This document shows, piece by piece, positions 1 through 9,347 of a stretch of 13,436 bases of DNA (position 1 is its first letter; every line of letters begins with the position of its first letter). Origin of the DNA: Trichosporon coremiiforme (lineage: Eukaryota; Basidiomycota; Tremellomycetes; Trichosporonales; Trichosporonaceae); the NCBI GenBank assembly GCA_039545355.1, contig BCJJ01000122.1:1-13436 (forward strand). Reading direction: 5' to 3'. The translations under genes and the position numbers were made by a program. The notes under the pieces are model-generated. The model was not told the origin of the DNA, searched no databases, and saw only the letters and a list, made by a program, of their open reading frames with translations.

Positions 1-110
1 CGTGCCAACGTGCCAACGTGCCAACGTGCCAACGTGGACCGTGGACGTCCGTGGACAAGTGTGGATAAGTGGGGAGAGGGACCTAGCGCCCAGTGGACAA
101 GTGGAGGATA
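1..110. repeat. Short tandem repeat tract at the left window edge
   Basis: Four perfect copies of the octamer CGTGCCAA fill bases 1-32. They run into a looser series built on GTGGAC or GTGGAT, at 34, 41, 51, 61 and 93. The array probably continues left of the window, so its true copy number is unknown. No telomere-like unit is present. It is a simple minisatellite; no function can be read from the sequence. Confidence 0.7.
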
Positions 111-882
111 AGGATAAGCGAGATAGCCAGCTGACGACCCCACGCCGGCCCGCCGGCATAGCAGTCGAAGGGCGGGGGTCCGCGTCCGTGTTGGGCCATC
201 CTGGGCAATCCTGGTTGACTCGAATCGCTCGAGCGCCAGTCGAACGCCTGTGTGCGCCTCGTTTCCTGGCCTTCTCCTGGACCCCCTTTCAGTGCCGCGA
301 AACGCCACGACGCCTCATAGCCTTGGTGAGGCTCGTTCATGCCGGTCAATCGGGGAAGACGACATGGCTCGGGGCGTACCGCTCAGACTGCATGTCCAAG
401 GTGGGGAACGGGAGAGGGCCAGATGAAGAGGCTGAGACAGTCATGGCCAGATCCACCATACCCATCCTTCTGGCGTGTCAGCCAGCGTGCCAGCCTGCGT
501 GCGCCCCGCGGATCTCGCAACAACTCAAAGGCATGGCGTGCAAGGCGCGCAAGGCTGCTCCGCTGTCGGAGTGTGGTACGTGTGGTCGTGTGCACATGCG
601 TACTTGCGGATAAACCACCAGCGATGGCTGAGCCATCACTGATGCTGACTACTGAATGTGGCCATGCCATGCTTTGCTGTGCTGGAAGCACACTGACAAT
701 GATAGAGTCGCTTCTCCGGCCCGATATGCGGCGACGTCCCCGCCCCCAGTGTCCGCTGCCGCGGTACACGACTCGCCTTCGCCCATGAGCGTCGGGACGA
801 GTCTAGTTATAGCAAGTTACGAGCCAAAGTCTCGAGATACGCGAGCAAAGCAAGCTCTGCGGGGCCGAGTGCCGAGAGATTT

Positions 883-911
883 CGGACCTCGGACCTAGGA
901 CCTTCTGACCT
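883..911. repeat. Imperfect heptamer tandem repeat
   Basis: CGGACCT, CGGACCT and AGGACCT follow head to tail, then a degenerate TCTGACCT. It is short, lies in gene-free DNA and has no evident function. Confidence 0.6.
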
Positions 912-1887
912 CTGCCTCGAAATTTCTGTACGTACTGATAGAGGAGCCGCCGGAATCACAACTCCCGTGCCCGGAGGCATGGACTCGCTGCGGGGATGCG
1001 GGGTTCCTCATCTTGTCGCCTGGCTCGCCAAGCACTCGACAGCGGACGCCACCTCACATCCCCCGCCCCGTCGCCCCAGCGAGGACGCCGAGCGGCCACC
1101 ACACAGGATATGAGTGGCCAGTGGGCACTGGCTAAGCCGTAGCGGAGAGCGGAGAGCGGAGCGACGATGACGCGCGGGGTAGAGGGCGAAAGTTTTCGCC
1201 ATGTCCAGAGGCCGAGGCGACGCGACTGACTTGCCCGCCTGCCCTTCCTTGGCCCTTCACACGCGGCCAACTCTGCCGTCTTGCATTGGCCGTAACCTCA
1301 GTACTCAAAGGAGGGTGCTTTGCCAAGCCCGCAAAGCACATGTAGCCCGCACGCAAGCGCATGTAAAGGCACTTGTGCACATGCACCACGATCTGACGTT
1401 GCGCGGGCACCCGTCGCCCCGTGCCGCCTGCCAGAGGCAGTTGGCTGGCGATTAGCGCAGCGTTCTCGGAGAAATTCACCCCCGCCTGAGTCGCCTCATC
1501 TCAAACTCGCTGATTTCGCTGATTTCTCGGCCGTTGCGGCCCGTTGATCGCCCGTAACGTTGCGGGAAGCGTCGATCGCTTGCCTCGCACCCCGGTTAGT
1601 CGTCATGCATATGCACCACTCACATGTCTGACTGGCTGGCACGACCGAGCATTCACCGAGATCATAACATTCGCGCCACGGGCCACGGACGGACAACGGA
1701 CGACGCGGAGAAGCGTTCCGAAAACTGCTGGCCTCCGCACGTCGGCACATGGCCCCGAGGTTCATCCCACACGTTTGCGACACGAGGCTGCGCCGTAACT
1801 TGGGCCTCCACATCCGCACACTCCAGACCTCCGTGGGGTTAGTTGGATTCCTGCAGATGTGCAGATCATCAATAAAGTACATGTTAC

Positions 1888-1936
1888 AAAAAAAATAAGA
1901 GAACTAAGATCGTCCAGACAACTGCTCACGCGTCGC
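1888..1936 (-). terminator. Putative 3' end region of the zinc-cluster gene
   Basis: Read on the minus strand, the first 50 bases after the TAA stop are T-rich and end in a run of eight T (plus-strand A run at 1888-1895). T-rich stretches are usual around fungal cleavage and polyadenylation sites. No clean AATAAA lies on the minus strand, so the exact cleavage site cannot be given. Confidence 0.3.
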
Positions 1937-4661
1937 TTACATGGCGAAGCCCTCCTGGCCCGGCGGCATGACGCCGTCGGGGCCCATCCAGTCGCCGGTG
2001 CCCTGCAGAGCAATGCCGAGCCACTCGTCGAACTGCGCCTGGCTCATGCCACCGGGCTTGAGGCTGCCGCCCTTGATCGAGTTCGATCGTCGCGGCAGCG
2101 CACGAAGCATGGGCACATCGACTGGGCCGTTGGAAGACGGTGACGGCTCGCTCTCGGGAAGGCCCGGGATCGAGATGCGACACGCGCGTGAGAACTCGAT
2201 GAGCAGCTCGGCAGAGCGGTTGCCGGCTGGTCGTCGCGTGCCAAGCTTCCGGAGAACAAGGATGGACGCGCAAAGGCCCTGCAGCGCAATCTGGAGTACG
2301 TTGTCGCTGCCGGCGATGGCGTTCGAGCGCACATGCAGCACGACACCGATGAGACCGGCACCCGCCTGCGTAAGCTGAGAGATCGCATGCGCGCCGAAGA
2401 AGTCGAGACGGCCTTGACCGTCAATGATCGAGTAGGTCCCGATAATACCAAGAGCCGACTGCGTGATCTGTTGCAGAACAGCCTGCTCCTCGGCGGTCCC
2501 GCCTAGTGTGCCAACTTCGGAGCCCATGATCTCAGTGAGACGGTGGCGGGCAGACAGCAGTCGGATGAACTGCTGCAGAGTGAACACTCGGGTACGCTGG
2601 AAGAAGCGGACGCTGTCCGAGTCGGCGACCGTCGTGGGCGAGAACGACCAGTCACCCACGAGACCGTCCGTCACGTGGGACAGCAGCTCAAGCTCATCTT
2701 CGATCCGGTACTTGCGAGGGCCAGTAGCCGACACGAGATCGATGAAATTCATGTTGGTTTCGTCCGTCTGAAGAGCGATCCGGTTCACCCGGCGAACCGT
2801 TCGCTCCAGAATCATGTGCAGGCGAATGCCGGCAACGAATCCAGCCATGACTGAGGGCCGGTCGGCAGGTTGAGTGCCGATACCACGCTCAGCGGAGATG
2901 TAGACGTCATCAACGGGCATGGGCTCGTCGAGTTCTGGTTTACGTCAGTTTGAATCAGACGGTAGTAGACTCACCAATGTCTCGGAGACGCAGCATGAGA
3001 GGGCGTCCGTAAGTGCAACTCGCCTGAACGGTCTGGCAGTACAGAGCCCAGAGGGTACGCTTCTGCTCCTCGAGGTCGACAGCAGTGAAGTTGTACTCGT
3101 CCTTGCGACGGTGCAGACCCATGTCCATCGCAACGCTGACGGCCTGGCTAAGGAACGACCACACCTGGTTGGTACGCGCGATACCCTCCTGGACGACTGA
3201 GAAGTTGAACAGGGCCTGGACGATGGCGAGATCCGAGCGTTCCGAGGCAGTCTGAGCGATGATGTCCTTGGCGAGCGACACAACCTCAATAGCAAGGGTA
3301 GTACCCTTCGCGTTGGTGACCCTCAGCCTTTGGTCAGGCGTATAGCGCGACGACAGGGCGCAGATAGAAAGAACGAGGGCCACGAAGGACGGATTCTTGC
3401 GGTACTCGGGGTCGACGTAGTGCTGCATGAACGTGGGTGCGTGCAGGATCGGCCAGAGAAGGTGCGAAATCGTGAAGTAAGAGCGGACTAGGTTGTCGAC
3501 AAGGTCGCTTGGGATCACGTTGGTAACGCGCTCCCAGATGTACTCGTCGTGCGAGCTAGACGGCGAGAGAGCACTGGTAGGGTCCTGAGGAGTGATGGTC
3601 TCCAAGGCGTTGGTGCCCTCGACGTCGACACCGATGGCGCTCGAAAGAGACATCCACTGGTCCGTGACGTTGCCGTCGTCCAGAGGCGAGTTCCACTGGT
3701 GGCCGTTGACCTTGAGACGCTCCAGGAGAGGCATACCACTCGACGGACCGAGCCACTTGGTCTGGCCCTCAGAGTCACTGGAAATTAGCCGTTAGTCACG
3801 CACACACGACTTACCGGTACAGCAAATCCTGACCCTTAGTGTTGCTCGTGATACCGCCCGACTTGGTAGCAGTAGGGCTGACGGCACCCACAGCACTGGG
3901 ATCGTACATTGACGGCTGAAGCGTGGCGTTGACGCCCGACATCATCTGCTGGTCGGCCATGCCCTGACCGGGCGTCGCGACGCCAAACGAGTCAAACGAC
4001 ATGGGCGGCACGTAGTTGCTAAGCGTCGGGTTGGCAGTCGTGGCCATGCCGTTCACCGGCGTAGGCGCATTGTTAACGGAGCCGGGAGTTCCCATGGTTG
4101 CGTCTGGGGCGGGCGTCGCGTTCACGTTGGGTTTGACGTCCCCCATGTCAGAGGGCGGCGACGTATCAGAGGCGGGCGCAATGTGAGCGGCCACACGAAT
4201 CTGGTCCAGTTCCCTCCTGGAGAGCGATACGGACGCCGCCGAAGCCGAGCCGGACGAGATGCTTGCCAACAAGCTCTCGAGATTGCGCAGCCTGCTCTCG
4301 ACATCGCGGTTTCGAGGCCTGTGTACGTTAATAACCTCGGTCTTCCCCCATCCTTTTTCCTGCGGCCAACTTACTTAGGGCGAGGGCCACGCTTCAAAAC
4401 CGGTGCATCGTGGGTGCAGGTAACACCGGCTTCGGCACAGTTGCGGCAGGGGACCTGCTGGTCTGCGGATGTCAGTGCTGGTCGGAGGCAGTCATCGGCG
4501 TACCACAACGGGCTTTACGTTTGCGACCTGCGGCTGTCAGCACTCATCCATCGGAAAAATGGCCACTTACATCTGTCACAAGCACGGGGAACCCAAGAAC
4601 GGGGAGCCTTGCCACTGGATGGCTCTTGCGAGGCAGGAGCAGCCAAGCTCTTGTCGGCCAT
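1937..4661 (-). CDS. Zn2Cys6 (Gal4-type) fungal transcription factor, six exons, 835 aa
   Basis: Spliced CDS: complement(join(1937..2934, 2975..3777, 3815..4318, 4375..4462, 4504..4527, 4571..4661)), 2508 bases, in frame from ATG to TAA. Introns are 40, 37, 56, 41 and 43 bases, all GT...AG; most show CTGAC or CTAAC before the acceptor. The zinc cluster reads C28-C31-C38-C44-C47-C54, a perfect CX2CX6CX5CX2CX6C with Pro43 before C44, followed by a basic linker and a short leucine-patterned coiled coil (about 73-87). These parts bind DNA, usually as dimers on CGG half-sites. Residues 90-235 are low-complexity. About 237-254 match the segment that leads into the fungal-specific domain (PF04082), which spans roughly 325-515 with helix signatures near 442-460 (GLHRR) and 472-494 (TYGRP). 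Homology continues to about residue 750; the C-terminus is Gly/Pro/Met-rich. It is a nuclear regulator; target pathway unknown. The start was chosen because it has AAG before the ATG and no upstream ATG for 410 bases. Confidence 0.93.
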
Positions 4662-5074
4662 CTTGAGCGAGGCGAGGGAAGGTGTCGACAAGGGAGAGGT
4701 CAGGTAAACGGCGACGGCTGGGGCGAAAAGAGGAGCCGGAGCGTCGTGTGGTGAAAGTGATCGGGCGCAGGTGAGGGGTTATGAAAGTCGAAGCGTTGCT
4801 GTGTGTGTGGGATGACAAGCAGGGAGGACGCGGTTGGTGACCGGGGATGATGAGATGCTTGGTGTTGTGTAGAGGAGTGGTGATGAACAGATGAACAGGT
4901 GTGCTGAGTAGGCGGAGCACGCAGCAGGCGTAGGAGCGAGGAGGGAGGGGAGCAGGGAGCAGGGAGCGCAAGACAAGTCAAGCAGGGAAGGCCAGGTAAG
5001 AAAGGGAAGGCAGAAGGAACGGTCCGTTGAGCCCAGGTGCCCCGCCCCACCTAAACGCCCCTCTGCCCCCACCT
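4662..5074 (-). promoter_or_regulatory. Pyrimidine-rich, ATG-free 5' leader of the zinc-cluster gene
   Basis: On the minus strand this stretch is strongly C/T-rich and G-poor, and holds no ATG; the first upstream one is at 5077-5075. Such leaders are typical of fungal 5' untranslated regions and the tracts around transcription starts. Minus-strand open frames here begin only at GTG or TTG and are Pro/Ser/Leu low-complexity, so they are not genes. No TATA box was found. The exact transcription start is not visible. Confidence 0.55.
5039..5073 (-). promoter_or_regulatory. Cluster of CreA/Mig1-type sites
   Basis: The minus strand carries GTGGGG near 5066-5072, then GTGGGG and overlapping GCGGGG at about 5040-5050, all fitting the SYGGRG consensus of fungal carbon-catabolite repressors, with an AGGGG stress-type element between them. 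They lie about 380-410 bases upstream of the ATG. The sites are short and the DNA is GC-rich, so chance is possible; regulation by glucose is inference. Confidence 0.3.
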
Positions 5075-5130
5075 CATTCCGATCCACTTTGCTTCCGCTA
5101 TTACCTCCTTTAGGACCTAGCGTCGATTCC

Positions 5131-8100
5131 CTAATCAGACGCCTGACTCGTTTGCAACTTGATTAGTCTCGAACTGGCTCGTTTAAAGCTCGCTTTTTCT
5201 CTTGCTCTGTTTGGCTGCCGCCTCGCCGCCTGGCCTGGCCTGGGCAGCCCCAGCACAGCAGCTGCTCTCTCTCTCTCGTCGTGCTCGCTCGTCCATGCTT
5301 TCCAGGGTGACGTAACCTGCCACGGCCGAGAGCACACCAGCATTCAAGATTCAAAGCACCATCGAAGTCCGGCATGTGTGCGGCACAGTCGGCATTGCGA
5401 CTCAAGCTAATCACATCCATGCACCTCGTGATCCATCCAGCCGCCAGTTTCCCCGCGTCCGCCCCTCACCCCTCACCCCGGGATCACCTCCAAGGTACCT
5501 ACGACGCCGATTCGCAGCTGTTCTTCCGTATATCCACTATCGTGATCGTGAATGGCTCCCTCGCAGTGCTGACCATGCTGCCCCTACCGCCCCGCCGCGA
5601 CCCACCGCTGCGGACTCGACCGGTACCACATGTGTCAGACCGATTAACCGGAGCCCTCTGAGGACTGACAAGCTGTAAGCGAGGCCGGGGCAGAGATTCG
5701 CAGCCGCACGAATGTCAGGCGCACACCCAATCACTCGCGGAACGTTGTCGAGGACCCCACTCTCCCCTCCGCTGGTTGGGGTCCAGAGCATGCAGCATGC
5801 AGGCTCTACTGAATCATGGGGACAAGTGCCGTGACTGATATAAAACCGTTCAGGTTGTTCGAGACCCAGCGGACCGATTCAGCCGCTTGCTCCGCTCGGC
5901 GCCCATCTCTGATCTGGACCGACCACGATCCGGACATGGCGCTTCCACTACACCTACATCAAAGCATGCGAGTTTTGCTCGGTGAGGCGTGGGGGATCGA
6001 CGGGGGGCACCCCTGCCAAGAGGTGGTTGCTACCGACCTAAGCCGAGAAAAGTTTGCACTGCCACTCTTCTGCAACGCCAGCGACTGACAGCTTGCGAAT
6101 ATGAAACCAGATGCAGCAGTCTGGCTCAGATTTGGCTCAAAAGCTGAGCCTCGGCGTACCTGGGGAGGACATCGCGGGTCTCCCATTGGTACGATCACTG
6201 CCGCTCTCACGACGCTAGCAAGCGAGATTTGTGCCTAGATTCTTGTTTACTTGATTCTGATTTGCCGTGTCTTCTGATCACCTACGAACCCATCATGCTA
6301 CTGCAGAGGCGACAGCCAGGTCCGTCAGGTCTGTCCCCTGTGTCCCAGGAGTCCGAACAGTTGCACCCGCGTTGCCCGCAAATCGACGGTCGACCACGAT
6401 CCTGCGCGGAGCTCGGCTTACGTGGCCGGATGATTGGTTGAGCTCACACAGCCTGCACTGCCCTCAGAGCCTTTGGCTCCCATGCATTCACGCACAGGGG
6501 CTGCAAGAGATGTATGAGCGCGTTGCCAGTCTTGGTGACTCCGCCCGGCACGATCACAGACTAAAGATCGACAGACTTTTCGTCGGTACGGTACTCTCTT
6601 CCGCTCTTCTTAGACGTAGAACCCGCCCATGCCGCCGAGGTATACCTTCGGATCCGTCTCTCAATTGTCAGAGGGGCATTAGGCTCACGCCTGCGCCCCA
6701 AGATCCACTAAACGCCCGGAATGGCACCATCATCGGACCAGTGTTCGGAATAGTGCAGCGAAGTTGTCAAGAACGACAATTCAGACGTGCACGATGGGTC
6801 ATCCGTCGAAAGCGGCAATGGTCGCCACTCTTGAGTCGGACGTACCAGGCCGTACCACTGGCAGTGTGCGGTCAGTCACTGCTCACAGCCTGGCGTCCGC
6901 TCAATGCAGCCTCGTGAGCGTAACATCACCGGTAGCAGGCCAATGAGAGCTGCATAGAGGGGTAGGGAACCCAGAATTCGTTTACAGCTCGTGATCGCTC
7001 CGCTCGCCAAGCACACGCAGATAAGCGAGATCGATCCCGAAGCCGCAAAGCCTGGCGTAGGGCACGGGTCGATGAGTGAATTTCTGAGTTTCCCCGAAAC
7101 CTCTGTGGTATGCCACACCGCGGAGATGGTTCAGCACGATCGTGCCTGGTAGGTGGAGTCACGTGAGCCGTCTCAGACAACGTCTGTTTAGCGTCATATC
7201 ATCCTCAACTGCCTTCCTTCAGTACTTCTGCTGTCGTCCTGCTCAACTGCAATCCGCAAGGCTTATGAACGATCAATGCGTCGCCAACGGAAAGACAAGA
7301 TGTCCGACTAACTCGCCAAGACCCATCTTCTTCGTCTTGCAAGCTTCTAGACTCCGCCAGGACATTGCAAAGTGGGGGAGGCCTCTTGAGAACGGACCTG
7401 CGGTGATGCCAAGCAACCACGGCCTTCACTGCTTAATAACCTCCCAGAATGCCCAGAGCGTCCGTGCATGCCAAGCGGCCAAAAGACGCGCGACGAGACG
7501 GACGTGCAGCTCCCTGCGTTTCTCACGGGTAGCCGCAGTCGCCACCCCCCGGCAGCCGCACCTCCCTGCACAGCAACTGACAACATCGACTATGTACCCT
7601 TGGCGCTTGACCCCCTCGATCCTGAGGAATGGCAACACAGATGAAAGAGAGAGGGCAAGGCCCTCTGTTCGCCGTGGCCACTGGTTCTGTTCAAGGGAAG
7701 TAGGGTGGCGAAGATGCCGTACCGGCCATTCGATGCGTCCTCTACTGCAGCCCGCCTCGACAAGCGCTTGGAACTTCGCAGCACTGTAGTACTAAACGCC
7801 GCCGACAGGTCCCCGTGCCTCTGCGACCATGCGACTCGTGTGAAGCTCCCTATGGACCCGGCAATCTTTCACATGGTCTGGAAAGGCTGGGATCGGTGGC
7901 AAGATCAAGACAGCGCATTGCTGCTTGGCGCCCCCACCCCGAGAGATACCGACTGGTCGACTTCGGCCCTCGTCGCTCAGCTCACTGGGCGCTTGTCGCC
8001 TCCGTGACACCTCGGCGGAGGGTGCAGAGGTGAACCTTGCAACCCGTCCCATCGTTTCGAGGCGGTTACTGCAAGAGTGAGTATTCCCCGCACAGCGGTT

Positions 8101-9347
8101 GCGCCGAGTTGCGCCGCACTGCCGTTCCGGGTTCCTTGGGCCTTGAGAATGAATACACCTCGGATCTTCGGCTGGGTCGGCTCACGACTCGGAACGGCTT
8201 GGCGCTGTAAATCAGGTGTGTTGGCGTAGTTCCCAGACACCCACGTAGCCACGCAGTAGCTTAAGAGCTGCGCTAGTGATGATGGTTGAACCTCTGGCGA
8301 AACTAGTGCCTCTGTCGTGTGCTGGAACCACTAAGCCACAGCCCACAGGGTGGTCTGTCTTCTAGATTTCGAGACCAGCGCACTTGAACGTTTCTCGCCT
8401 GCGGCGAAGGTCGAAAGAGGCGAAGCGGTTCTCTCGCTCCGCCGAGCCCCGTGTGGACCCCACTCGCTTCCGGGGCGGGGGTTCGCAACGAGGAGCTACG
8501 GCGCAGTTGTGCGGTAAGGCGGTAAGCAGACGAAGGAGTGAGGTGCGCCATGTCTGGTGTCGCGCGGGGGAAAGCGGGGGAGTGGGGGATCGGCTTATCG
8601 GACCAGACTTGCCTGGGCACTTGCATGGCCCAGGTAAAGCTACTTCAGAGCGGTCCCGTGACTGTCAAGAAGAGAAGTGAAGCGCCGTGCCTTTACCGGC
8701 TCCAAGGCACAAGATTGTCGATAGGGTGACTGGAACGGCAGTACGAACCCTGACACGGTAGAACATGCATCACCGACCTTTGCTCGCGAAGGCTCAACTG
8801 CAGAAGGCAGGAGCGGCCTCACTACTGGCGGACCCTCTTCTACGATCTCTTAAGTACGAACAGACTTCTTAGCGATGGTCGACTGCAGGGCCGCCCGCTC
8901 CTGTTCTGCGCCAGTGTGTTGTGTCCTACCGTCACTTCCAGTTCCAGAGGTGGCTATATGCTCCCTCTCTCGCCATTCCCTCTGCCGTATGATCTCTGAC
9001 CCGCGCAGCTTCTCATCACTGCCGTCGACCGGCCTCTTACCTGCACGCAAATGGCGATGTGATGGGGAACACCCGTACCGAATATTGACTGCCTGCCGCT
9101 AACATGCCAAGCACGCCAGCCCCTCATGGGGCCATACACAGCAGCACGCCAGAAGCACCTCATAAGAGCATAGATAATGGCTGGGGCCTGAGTGCGCAGT
9201 GTGATCATATCAACAGAAACGCCCGACCAGACACCAATGGCTGACTAGCACGACTCTCACCACCGGCGACAGCACTGCCTCGCTCTACATAACAGGCTGT
9301 GAGGCCGCCGATCCGGTTGCTCACGTTCTCTCATTGACCTCCCCGTC
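5131..9347. other. 4.2 kb interval without a supportable gene
   Basis: The longest open frames (6267-6917 and 7142-7789 on plus, about 215 codons each) have no domain motif, mixed third-position bases and chance-like composition, and no chain of CTGAC...CAG splice signals links fragments into a credible protein. No tRNA A/B-box pair, rRNA, reverse transcriptase or transposase motif was recognised. Visible items are a pyrimidine-rich patch with a CT run (5265-5277), three G5 runs (8566-8588), and the upstream region of the transporter relic. It may be old decayed sequence, a long non-coding RNA locus, or simply the promoter space of two divergent genes. Confidence 0.55.
5265..5277. repeat. Short CT dinucleotide run
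   Basis: Six and a half CT units lie within a longer pyrimidine-rich patch (about 5180-5300). On the plus strand this resembles a fungal core-promoter tract, but no plus-strand gene follows that I can support. Confidence 0.5.

Larger units (their letters stand above)
1..1936. other. Gene-free flank downstream of the zinc-cluster gene
   Basis: I see no gene here on either strand. The longest open frames (2-613 plus, 339-788 plus, 383-769 minus) overlap each other, lack the C-ending codon bias of the real genes in this window, show no domain motif, and are rich in Arg, Pro, Ala and Ser as expected of chance frames in GC-rich DNA. Contents are the edge repeat, a heptamer repeat at 883-911, a GCGGAGA-type run near 1143-1160, a doubled CGCTGATTT near 1509-1526, and the putative 3' end of the zinc-cluster gene close to 1890. 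A promoter for a gene lying left of the window is possible. Confidence 0.6.

Noticed and set aside
2..613. 203-codon plus-strand open frame at the left edge
   Set aside because: No upstream start in view, starts inside the tandem repeat, no motif, chance-like composition, and competing frames overlap it on both strands.
618..641. Inverted repeat GATGGCT-G-AGCCATC
   Set aside because: Seven-base arms with a one-base centre cannot form a normal hairpin; as a palindrome it is plausible by chance and has no context.
4700..5087. Overlapping minus-strand frames rich in Pro, Ser, Leu and His
   Set aside because: They begin at GTG or TTG only, and are the translation of the pyrimidine-rich leader of the zinc-cluster gene.
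79..5122. Shared ten-mer GGACCTAGCG at 79-88 and 5113-5122
   Set aside because: Many ten-base matches are expected by chance in a window of this size, and the flanks do not match.
5374..5678. Plus-strand frames following the pyrimidine-rich patch at 5180-5300, as a possible gene with its own promoter
   Set aside because: Two frames compete over the same bases, neither has coding bias or a recognisable motif, and no splice chain extends them.
6267..6917. 216-codon plus-strand open frame in the gap
   Set aside because: Third codon positions are mixed rather than C-rich, composition is Arg/Ser/Pro noise, and no domain or splice partner is visible.
7142..7789. 215-codon plus-strand open frame in the gap
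   Set aside because: Same reasons; it begins just after an unrelated stretch and shows no family signature.
8274..8380. GTGATGA resembling a C box of a C/D snoRNA
   Set aside because: No CTGA D box at a fitting distance and no closing terminal stem.
8566..8593. Three G5 runs followed by GG, a possible G-quadruplex
   Set aside because: The fourth tract has only two G, so a standard four-tract quadruplex is not met, and nothing nearby would give it a role.
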